From an uncultured Clostridia bacterium (GTDB lineage Bacteria; Bacillota; Clostridia; TANB77; CAG-508), in the NCBI GenBank assembly GCA_934167835.1, contig CAKPLZ010000001.1, forward strand, positions 172,087 to 236,086: a stretch of 64,000 nt of DNA, read 5' to 3'. The stretch's first letter is position 1; the number at the start of each line of letters is the position of its first letter. The translations under genes and the position numbers were made by a program. Below, piece by piece: positions 56,848 to 64,000 of the stretch. Under the pieces are notes generated by a model. The model made no database searches, was not told where the DNA came from, and saw only the letters and a program-made list of their open reading frames with translations.

Positions 56848-58323
56848 TTTACCACCTCTTTTACTTTGCCAAAAGTTTTAGCTCCCTTAATCTTTGAGTT
56901 TTCCTTTACTTTTAAAGTTTTATTAAACAACAATGTTTCCATTACTACAATAAGTGTTACAGCAGTTATGCTAAAAAATATTTTTCCAAGCAAAAACGAT
57001 AATGCAAAGCCTGCTACAATGCCTAATGTTAGAATAATAAAACTTTCATTTATTTTTTTAATATTTCTAATTCCCCAATATGCACAATAACACCAAATTG
57101 CTACAAAAGGCCCAAAGAACAATATTAAACCGAACTACGCCAAAATTAAATAAAAATGCCGGAATCTCCATTTCTAATGATAGCTCTCCGAGATGATTCA
57201 AAAATCCATTTCCAAAAACCACTGCCAAAATGTTTTTTTGCTCTTTTACAAGCATGATGTGATAAACAAGCTGTTGAGTTCTTCTATCTGTATTCATAAG
57301 ATTATGTTTGTTTGCATATTCATATACATCCAATATGGCTCTTTGTGCAGCTCCTGAAAGTACCTCTTCGTTTAAGCTATTATCATTAATTTGCTCCTTA
57401 AGCTTTAAAATGTCTCCTGAAATGTGGGAAACTTCTCCTGTTGAGTCATCAAAAGTATCACATTCAATGCTTTCTAAATATTGCCTTCTTTTTAATATTG
57501 AATCTTTATTTATTATAACAATTGCAATACCTGCTATAACGCACAATATGGCTATTGCATAAAGTGCTTTTCTTTTAGGTGATATGTTCTTTTGAGAATT
57601 TATCAAAGAATCTCTAATCATGATAAAAACTTTAGCAAATATAAATATTGCACACGCTAAAACAAAGCCATATAGCCCTGTTCTTGTGCCTAACAAAAAT
57701 GTTAAATACGCTCCTGTAAGCACAATTTCTATGCTTGCTATAATTTTTATTGTTTTACTTTTAGTAATACTTAAAATTGCCAAAACAATTAATACTTGCA
57801 AAACCAAAATGCTACTTATACTGTTTCCAGATTCAAATAATCCTTTATACCCTATTCCTTCTATATATGTACTTGATGATGTTTTTGTTATAATAGATAA
57901 ATATATAGAACCTATACAAATTGCATTTTGAAGAAGTATTGCTTTTTCTAGTTTTTCTGTACTTTCTTTATAAAATACAAACATAAATAAAAATAGAATT
58001 AATACCCCAAATGTATAATTAATAACATATTGCAGTTCATTAAAGGTTGTACCATGAGAAATTCCTGTTTTTAGGCTATTAAACATATAAAGGTGAACAG
58101 CAGCATATACTGTATAAATTAGCCCTGATATTATTAATTTTCCTTTGAATTTATTTTTAAAAAATATTATACCCATTAAGGCAATTGGAATAATAGGTCT
58201 TAAAATTGCTGTAATAGACATTTCTGTGCCAATTTTATTTCTATATACAAAACTTACCATATCTAAAACTGGCATTAAAATTATGAATATTAGCAATAAT
58301 GTTTTTGCATTTATTTTTTTCAA
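56844..58323 (-). CDS. O-antigen polymerase/ligase-like membrane protein, with one +1 recoding site
   Basis: The reconstructed protein is about 492 residues with eleven or more helices and a large outside loop at about 265-380. LLGTRTGLYGFVLAC near 208 is the pattern of Wzy/O-antigen-ligase proteins. CGG 57130-57132 is skipped to give FNFGVVGLILFFGPFVAIW, completing a membrane helix. Together with an ABC exporter this is a mixed arrangement, because Wzy-type polymerases usually go with Wzx. Confidence 0.83.
57130..57132 (-). other. +1 recoding site in the wzy/ligase-like gene (CGG-T)
   Basis: The context is GTA GTT CGG TTT. Skipping C gives GTT GGT TTA ATA TTG TTC TTT GGG, a continuous helix. 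Straight reading ends in VRFNIVLWAFCSNLVLL and stops. Confidence 0.85.
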
Positions 58324-58336
58324 AACCTACACTCCT

Positions 58337-59293
58337 TTATTTTATTATTCTAAAAAATTCTTTATATATTTTATATGTAAATTTATTTACTATTCTATAA
58401 TACATATTCTTTTTTGATTTAACTTTCAAAAATCTATTTTTTCTCCAATTTGGAAATGCATCATACAAAGTACATATTGTTTTATCTATAAGTCTATTTC
58501 TAGTCTTTTTATCTGGAATTCTCACCATTCTTAGGAAAGAACTTCCTAAAAGTAGCCTTATATATAAATACTCTAAATTTTCAAAATTCGTTTCAAAAAG
58601 GCCTCTTTCTTTATAAAAATCAACTACATTTTGTAATACTTTAAATATATCTTCTGTTTTTTCATTTTGAACATTTATAATCGAGCTATCTCTTTGAACA
58701 TAATGATAGAATGGTTTTTGAACTATTCCACTTTTTTTAATAAATGATATGTATTTATAGAAAAAATCAATATCTTCATATCTCATACCATTGGGGAACT
58801 TCAAATCGTTTTGCTTAATAATATCTGTTTTAAATAACTTATTACATGCAAGTACTCGTCCAAAGATAAAATAGTCTTCTTTGGTTTTATATTCTCTTCC
58901 AATATCAATTTTTGATTTTTCTGGGAATTCCCATATAAAATCGCATTCGATTAATTCTAAATTGTTTTCTTTTGCCTTTTTATACATTTCCTCAAGGCAT
59001 GAATCATCAATATAATCATCACTATCTACAAAGCTTAAAAACTCGCCTTTTGCATATTGCATTCCATAGTTTCTAGCATCAGATAGCCCTCCGTTTTTCT
59101 TGTTTACTAGTATAAACTTATCTGGATATTTTTTTATAAAACTTTCAATAATATTTTGTGAACCATCTGTTGAGCCGTCATTTACGACTATAATTTCAAT
59201 ATCCTGCAAGCTTTGTTTTGCAAGAGACATAAGACATTTTTCTAAATACTTTTCCGTATTATAAACCGGTACAATAACACTAACTTTTGGCAT
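58337..59293 (-). CDS. GT2 glycosyltransferase
   Basis: The 318-residue enzyme has VIVPVYNTEKYLEKCLMSL, VVNDGSTDGS, LSDARNYGMQYAKGEFLSF and VDSDDYIDDSC, a complete GT2 A-fold, then a basic tail. The ATG at 59293 has AAGGGG upstream. Confidence 0.9.
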   Translation of the reverse strand: MPKVSVIVPVYNTEKYLEKCLMSLAKQSLQDIEIIVVNDGSTDGSQNIIESFIKKYPDKFILVNKKNGGLSDARNYGMQYAKGEFLSFVDSDDYIDDSCLEEMYKKAKENNLELIECDFIWEFPEKSKIDIGREYKTKEDYFIFGRVLACNKLFKTDIIKQNDLKFPNGMRYEDIDFFYKYISFIKKSGIVQKPFYHYVQRDSSIINVQNEKTEDIFKVLQNVVDFYKERGLFETNFENLEYLYIRLLLGSSFLRMVRIPDKKTRNRLIDKTICTLYDAFPNWRKNRFLKVKSKKNMYYRIVNKFTYKIYKEFFRIIK

Positions 59294-59304
59294 ATTAACC
59301 CCTT

Positions 59305-59784
59305 TTAATTATCATCAATAAAATCTGAAACAAGTTTAAGAATCTTACTATTTCCGCTTTCAAATGGTTTTGGTTTAAAAGCAGCAATATTCTTTATTGC
59401 TTTTGGCAAATCTTCTAATTCAAATACTCCTTTTATATAGCCCTTATCATCAAAATCCTTAACAATTTGAATTTGATGGTCGTTTACATGTTCATTAAAT
59501 TTTTTAACTCTTGGAACTGCAATAACCTTTTTATTCTTTTTTAAACAATTAGTAATAGAACCAACTCCACCATGAGTAATTACAAAACTTGCCTCCTGTA
59601 TTAGTTCTTGAATTTCCTCTTTAGGTCTATAATCAAAGATTTCCATTTTTTTTGATTCAAAATTTGTAGCACCTGCTTGAACAACAACCTTTTCTTTAAT
59701 TATATATGTCTTTATGCATTTTTCTATTTGCTCTAATAGCCTAGAAAAGCTATTATTTTGTGTTCCTAATAAAACTAATATCAT
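59305..59784 (-). CDS. PssE/Alg13-like glycosyltransferase subunit
   Basis: The 159-residue protein has LVLLGTQNNSFSRLLEQIE and VITHGGVGSITNCL, the catalytic UDP-sugar-binding half of the Alg13/Alg14-type pair. Its start overlaps the stop of the PssD gene, so the two halves are made together. Confidence 0.9.
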   Translation of the reverse strand: MILVLLGTQNNSFSRLLEQIEKCIKTYIIKEKVVVQAGATNFESKKMEIFDYRPKEEIQELIQEASFVITHGGVGSITNCLKKNKKVIAVPRVKKFNEHVNDHQIQIVKDFDDKGYIKGVFELEDLPKAIKNIAAFKPKPFESGNSKILKLVSDFIDDN

Positions 59785-60254
59785 TAATAAATCTGACCTC
59801 CAAAAACAGCTTTAGGATAAAGTTTAAGCATTTCTCTCCACTGCACAATAAACAAATTAGCAATTGGATATACCAACCTTCCAGATAAAGTTTTTGTTGT
59901 TTTATTTGCAAATGTTTCAATAAAAACAATCTTACTTCCAAACAATTTCCCAATATAGCACATTGGAACTGCTGTATGAGTACCTGTTGTAACAATAAAC
60001 TTAGGCCTAATTTTTACATACAGAAAAATGCTTTTTAAAAAATTTGCAATCAAAACAAAAGGATATTTAAGTTTGTTTTTCCTTGTTCCATACATTAAAA
60101 AATCTATTTTGTTATGATACTTTTGTTTTAATTCATCAGTTGTATGATCTTTTTCTGTAATAATATGATATTCATATTTTTCAAACAACGGTTTCAACTG
60201 CATAAGTTCATCAAAATGACCACCCGTACTTGAAATAAACAAAACCTTCTTCAT
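59784..60254 (-). CDS. PssD/Alg14-like glycosyltransferase subunit
   Basis: The protein starts at 60254 (MKKVLFISSTGGHFDELM), with GAGG six bases upstream. It has SSTGGHFDELMQL and VTTGTHTAVP, the membrane-anchoring half that recruits PssE. The pair commonly adds the second sugar to a lipid-linked repeat unit. Confidence 0.9.
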   Translation of the reverse strand: MKKVLFISSTGGHFDELMQLKPLFEKYEYHIITEKDHTTDELKQKYHNKIDFLMYGTRKNKLKYPFVLIANFLKSIFLYVKIRPKFIVTTGTHTAVPMCYIGKLFGSKIVFIETFANKTTKTLSGRLVYPIANLFIVQWREMLKLYPKAVFGGQIY

Positions 60255-60291
60255 AAACATCCTCACTTCAACTCAAAATTTTCCATTGATA

Positions 60292-60320
60292 ATTATATAA
60301 TAAATTTATAAATTATTCAA
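60292..60320 (-). promoter_or_regulatory. Promoter of the glycan operon from pssD
   Basis: TTGAAT (60315-60320) and TATAAT (60292-60297) are separated by 17 bases, just past the upstream terminator. Close spacing from here to 40.6 kb allows a single long operon. Confidence 0.65.
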
Positions 60321-60330
60321 GAAATATAGA

Positions 60331-60362
60331 AAAAGAAGGTTTTAAACCTAAAACCTTCTTTT
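60331..60362 (-). terminator. Terminator after the LCP gene
   Basis: The stem AAAAGAAGGTTTT/AAAACCTTCTTTT is followed by T on the minus strand, immediately past the stop at 60367. Confidence 0.78.
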
Positions 60363-60366
60363 AAAA

Positions 60367-61815
60367 TTATTTTCCTAAAACATCATTAATCATTGTTGTT
60401 GCTTGTTTTACTGATGTTTGATTTGGTATCATAACATATAACTCTTGGCTACCCATAGAGTAAGTTGATGAATATGACCCAGTTCCAACTAAAGCATTAT
60501 TTTTAATTGTCCAAGATGGCATAGAATTTAATTGATCTTTTACTATAGTACTAATCTCATCTTGACTTATATTAGTTTGGAAACATCCATTTAATCCATT
60601 TAAAATACTTGTATATTTAGTTAATATAGTTGTACTTCCTGTTACTTTATTTACAATAGCCTCAATAACTTTTTGTTGGTTCTTAACCCTTTGATTATCA
60701 CCATCTATAAAAGCATATCTTTCTCTACTAAAAGCTAATGCAGCATCACCATCTAAGTGGTTCATTCCTTTTCTAAAACTATATGCACCTGTTGAGAATG
60801 AGTACTCTGAATTAACATCAACACCATCTAAAATGTCAACTAATTTTATTACTGTAGTAAAGTTTACCCTTACATAATAGTTAATATCAATATCTAGCAA
60901 ATCTTCTACTGTAGTTACAGTTTCATTAATACCATAAATGCCCGAATGCGTTAGCTTATCCTTTGCTTTTTTGCTATGTAATGTAACATAATAATCTCTA
61001 GGAATTGATGTTAATAAAATTTCATGTTTACTTAAATTAACTGTAGCAATAATATTTGCATCACTTCTTGCAACATTACTTATTTTACCAGAAGTATCAA
61101 TTCCACTTATATAAATATTAAACGCCTTATTTGCAACATTATATCCAGAAGAGCTATCTTCAATATCATCTGTTTTCTCAATTCTATGAGTTGCAGTATA
61201 AATTATTTTAGTATCTACTTTAAAATTTTCAATTAATTCATCTAGCATATTATATTGAGATGAACTAACTGCAATAGCATGACAACGTCCATCCATCAAG
61301 CTGTTACCGACATCCTGTATACTATCTTTTTTATTTAAAGAAGCATTAGATTTATTCTTAATCTCTTTTTCAACATCATCTTCAATTTGGAATAAATCAA
61401 TATTCTTATTTTTTAATTCTGAAATTTTATTATATTGACTATTTTTCTGAGTAACCACATAATAATCCTCAGTTTCAATAATATCTCTAAACATATTACC
61501 TAGAAATTTATTTGTAGCATTTGCATAATTAATTGCAAATATGTATATTACTGAAAAAATAATTGCTAAAATCAAGCTGAAAATATTTAGTTTATATGTT
61601 TTATGCTTTTTAGCAAGCCCACATACTATAAGTACTGTTAAAATAAGCTCTACTAAGCTAAATATAAGTACGTATTTGCCTGGAAGTAGATTCATTTTAA
61701 TTATTGATGTGATAAATACTCCTGTTATTATTATGAAAATTAATGACATTATTAGAAAAAAGATAGGTAGTTTTTGACTTTTTGTTCTTTTTTCATTGTT
61801 TTTTGTTTTATTCAT
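60367..61815 (-). CDS. LytR-CpsA-Psr family glycan attachment enzyme
   Basis: The 482-residue protein has three N-terminal helices (about 17-100), an extra soluble domain (about 110-220) and an LCP domain from about 230. That domain has RSDANIIATVNLSKHEILL, SIPRDYYVTL (Arg for pyrophosphate), ALAFSRERYAFIDGDNQRVKNQQ and the final KQATTMI tail. LCP enzymes move glycans from lipid carriers to peptidoglycan. It has AGGAGG before ATG 61815. Confidence 0.93.
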   Translation of the reverse strand: MNKTKNNEKRTKSQKLPIFFLIMSLIFIIITGVFITSIIKMNLLPGKYVLIFSLVELILTVLIVCGLAKKHKTYKLNIFSLILAIIFSVIYIFAINYANATNKFLGNMFRDIIETEDYYVVTQKNSQYNKISELKNKNIDLFQIEDDVEKEIKNKSNASLNKKDSIQDVGNSLMDGRCHAIAVSSSQYNMLDELIENFKVDTKIIYTATHRIEKTDDIEDSSSGYNVANKAFNIYISGIDTSGKISNVARSDANIIATVNLSKHEILLTSIPRDYYVTLHSKKAKDKLTHSGIYGINETVTTVEDLLDIDINYYVRVNFTTVIKLVDILDGVDVNSEYSFSTGAYSFRKGMNHLDGDAALAFSRERYAFIDGDNQRVKNQQKVIEAIVNKVTGSTTILTKYTSILNGLNGCFQTNISQDEISTIVKDQLNSMPSWTIKNNALVGTGSYSSTYSMGSQELYVMIPNQTSVKQATTMINDVLGK

Positions 61816-61841
61816 CTTTGTTCCTCCTTGTATCTATATTA

Positions 61842-62951
61842 TTATATTTCTTTATTGTCTGAATTGCAAGTTTTCACCGTAAAAGTATTAATTTTAGTGT
61901 CAATATGCTTTATGATTGAAGTTTTACTAAACCCTTCAAATATCAGTTGTCTTAATTTTTCAATAATACAACATACTATAAATATTAACGCTACATCTAC
62001 AACTCCAGCAATTACTATTGCTATTCCGCTGTTTAAATAGGTAAGTGGATGTAGAATTTTATCCCATAAAACTGGTCTTAGATATTTATTGTCGTGTATT
62101 AAATATACCCCAAGGGTTAATGGCGTTACTGTGGTAATAGCTTTATTAATTTTCTCGTTTTTAATTTTAATATTCATAAACAACAAGAAAACTGCTAATG
62201 TTTCTACTAATGTAAAGAACCAACTGTTGTTATACGATGTATATGTGTATGTCTTTACAATTGATATTTGAGATTTTATTGATATATTTCGTATAACTAT
62301 TTGAATTGCTATTGTTGCCAAATATATTATCAATAATTTATAACTTGCAACTTTTTTATCAAAGTAAATTCTTATATATCCTGCCAATAAATATAAATAA
62401 ATGAACCATATTATTCCGCTTCCATTCATTATATCATTAGTTGGATAAATCGTTTTTACAATTGATAAGCAGAATGTTAATATCACTAAAAGAGTTATGT
62501 ATTCTTTTTTATTTAAAGAATTTGCTAGTTTATTAATAAATGGAATAAGCACATATAGCCCCATATATGCAGTAACAAACCAATATCTATTTGTTATTGT
62601 TGGTAACAAACTATTAATTAATTCTGTTTTACTAAATTTTACTTGTCCCAATACCACCAATAATAAATATATCAGCAATGAATAAAACAAAACCTGCATT
62701 TCAATTTTTATGATTTTCTTGATTTTGAATTTCAATTTTATCATGTAATAGCCTGATATCATAACATATAAATTAACTGCAATTAGGCACGCATATTCTA
62801 TGAAAAATGTATAATAATATTTTTTCGAAAATGGCTCAACATAGTACATAACCTTTCCATGGCAGTTGAAATGTAAGGCAACTATCATAATCATTGCGAC
62901 TATTCGGAGTAATTCAAAGTTGGTGTCCCTATGTAATATTTTATTATTCAT
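61842..62951 (-). CDS. Acyltransferase family 3 membrane protein
   Basis: The 369-residue protein has about ten helices, FELLRIVAMIMIVALHFNCHG at the N-terminus (the catalytic His region), NRYWFVTAYMGLYVLIPFINKL and LGVYLIHDN near 285. It probably O-acetylates or otherwise acylates surface glycan. It lies 26 bases upstream of the LCP gene. Confidence 0.9.
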   Translation of the reverse strand: MNNKILHRDTNFELLRIVAMIMIVALHFNCHGKVMYYVEPFSKKYYYTFFIEYACLIAVNLYVMISGYYMIKLKFKIKKIIKIEMQVLFYSLLIYLLLVVLGQVKFSKTELINSLLPTITNRYWFVTAYMGLYVLIPFINKLANSLNKKEYITLLVILTFCLSIVKTIYPTNDIMNGSGIIWFIYLYLLAGYIRIYFDKKVASYKLLIIYLATIAIQIVIRNISIKSQISIVKTYTYTSYNNSWFFTLVETLAVFLLFMNIKIKNEKINKAITTVTPLTLGVYLIHDNKYLRPVLWDKILHPLTYLNSGIAIVIAGVVDVALIFIVCCIIEKLRQLIFEGFSKTSIIKHIDTKINTFTVKTCNSDNKEI

Positions 62952-62967
62952 TTTTTCTTCTTCCTCA

Positions 62968-63702
62968 TTATTTGAACAATTGATTTGCTGTATTTAAGTC
63001 TTGTTCGTTATCGATTTCATACCAATTAATTCCCTCAATTATTTGTGCTTTTAGATCTGTCCTTCCCAGATTTGCTAAAATTTTAAATGCAAGCTCATAA
63101 TATTCATTTTTTCCATATACATCCATAAATGTTTTTAAAAATGGTAAAAATTCTTTTTGAGAGAACTCTTTACTCAATTTATAGATATTAATAGTTTTAT
63201 AATATTCATTTTCTTTGTCGACTTGAAAATCCTTTTTCTCTATAAATGCTTTTATATTATTATTATTGTCAATCTCGACAACTGTCCCATCCATCCATTT
63301 TTCATATTTTGCAACAGCTGCTAAATTTTTGTTCTCATTTGTTAATATTTTTTTTATTAAACTTTCCTCGTATATTAAATCTGATTCCAATAGTAACGTG
63401 TCATCACATTCCAAATATTCTTTTGCAAGGTATAATGAATATATATTGTTACTGGTTGCATATTCATCATTATCAATAAAAACAACTTCAATATCCTTAA
63501 CGTTATCTTGAACATACTTTTTTAAATTTTCTTTCTTATATCCAGCAACTATAACTAGTTTATTAATTCCATTTTGTTTTAAAATATCTATTGTTCTTTC
63601 GATAAGTTTCTTTCCATTAACCTCCACCATACATTTAGTATTATCTTGTGTAAATTTTGCTAATCTCTTTCCCATTCCAGCGGCTAACATTAAAGCTTGC
63701 AT
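62968..63702 (-). CDS. LicC-like nucleotidyltransferase
   Basis: The 244-residue protein has LAAGMGKRLAKFTQDNTKCM, VNGKKLIERTIDIL, VAGYKKENLKKY and SNNIYSLYLAKEYL, matching CTP:phosphocholine cytidylyltransferases such as LicC. A plain sugar-nucleotidyltransferase is possible. With the LicD gene 13 bases upstream it suggests phosphocholine or similar decoration of the glycan. Confidence 0.8.
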   Translation of the reverse strand: MQALMLAAGMGKRLAKFTQDNTKCMVEVNGKKLIERTIDILKQNGINKLVIVAGYKKENLKKYVQDNVKDIEVVFIDNDEYATSNNIYSLYLAKEYLECDDTLLLESDLIYEESLIKKILTNENKNLAAVAKYEKWMDGTVVEIDNNNNIKAFIEKKDFQVDKENEYYKTINIYKLSKEFSQKEFLPFLKTFMDVYGKNEYYELAFKILANLGRTDLKAQIIEGINWYEIDNEQDLNTANQLFK

Positions 63703-63715
63703 ATCAATCCTCTCC

Positions 63716-64000
63716 TTATTTTTTAAAATATTTTTTATATGATTTTTCTAAATCAATAACTTCATTATAATGATGAGCAATTCGTTTTTCTTTTGGAGGC
63801 AATGTCATATAGTCTCCATACATTATTTTTAAATACTCATCATATTTTTTTGGCACTATTACATCTATGTTTTCAAATTTTTTTGTAATTCCTTCTTCAA
63901 AAATTGAACTATCCATTTTCAAATCTGTAGTTGCATTATAAAAAAAGCAATATATTTTTCCAGTATCATTTATGCTATACTTTTTTGCTATTTTTTCTTT
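63716..64000 (-). CDS. LicD-family phosphotransferase, C-terminal part (partial)
   Basis: The open frame enters from the right edge, about 94 codons. It has DVIVPKKYDEYLKIMYGDYM and LPPKEKRIAHH, the C-terminal pattern of LicD enzymes, which place phosphocholine (or related groups) on surface sugars. The start and catalytic part lie outside the window. Confidence 0.78.
   Translation of the reverse strand, partial: KEKIAKKYSINDTGKIYCFFYNATTDLKMDSSIFEEGITKKFENIDVIVPKKYDEYLKIMYGDYMTLPPKEKRIAHHYNEVIDLEKSYKKYFKK

Noticed and set aside
59753..59995. An 80-residue minus-strand frame overlapping the pssD/pssE junction
   Set aside because: It lies in another frame over both genes, shows no family pattern, and pssD and pssE are well supported.

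Overview
The window is about 64 kb of AT-rich DNA from a spore-forming, fermentative member of the Clostridia. The evidence is spoIIE, the germination protease gpr, a YtxC-type sporulation gene, a BofC-like gene, an SpoVB-like flippase, an ackA-pta pair, and strong AGGAGG ribosome binding sites with many TTG starts. Almost everything reads on the minus strand. The exceptions are a tRNA cluster near 25.7 kb and a small conjugation-type island plus a wecA/tagO gene at 35.9-40.6 kb.

The most striking feature is a recoding rule. Thirteen genes look broken, and all of them are repaired in the same way. Each carries one or two in-frame CGG codons, and reading continues only if the C is skipped so that the next codon is GGN, glycine. 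I count 18 such sites (gdpP x2, traX-like, ytxC, gpr, recG, recD2 x2, sua5 x2, comEC, a VirB6-like gene x2, and four glycan genes with five sites). Each repaired protein regains a family motif, normal length or a normal gene junction. In a manual scan of both strands I found no CGG read as arginine in any AT-rich gene. The only in-frame CGGs read straight are in two compositionally foreign genes (26.0-26.4 kb and 34.4-35.5 kb) and one doubtful leader ORF. The simplest explanation is that CGG has no cognate tRNA in this lineage and drives efficient +1 frameshifting onto GGN. A systematic sequencing artefact must be excluded, but the strict codon phase of the sites argues against one.

Layout: 1-8.4 kb, sporulation and cell-state genes (spoIIE fragment, gdpP, traX-like, ytxC, GH57 glucan branching enzyme, DUF4912 protein, gpr). 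8.5-10.7 kb, a wall-anchored Cys/His repeat protein. 10.9-20.9 kb, housekeeping (recG, recD2, sua5, radical SAM protein, rnc, thiN, ackA, pta). 21-25.3 kb, a giant thioester-type surface protein. 25.4-34.3 kb, tRNAs, a foreign-looking orphan, bofC-like, comEC, SH3 protein, AI-2E transporter, exonuclease III, spoVB-like and more tRNAs. 34.4-35.9 kb, a foreign-looking HD hydrolase and a DUF1858 protein. 35.9-39.4 kb, a partial conjugation module. 39.5-64 kb, a cell-surface glycan locus.

The glycan locus combines nucleotide-sugar synthesis (rfbA, rfbB, DegT aminotransferase, acetyltransferase), lipid-linked sugar transfer (two ArnC/GtrB-type transferases with GtrA-like and EmrE-like partners), an ABC exporter (wzm/wzt), many glycosyltransferases including a PssD/PssE pair, a Wzy/ligase-type membrane protein, an LCP attachment enzyme, an acyltransferase, and LicC/LicD-type phosphocholine-like decoration. 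Three genes and one small ORF also appear to start at AUA or AUU, a second sign of unusual translation.
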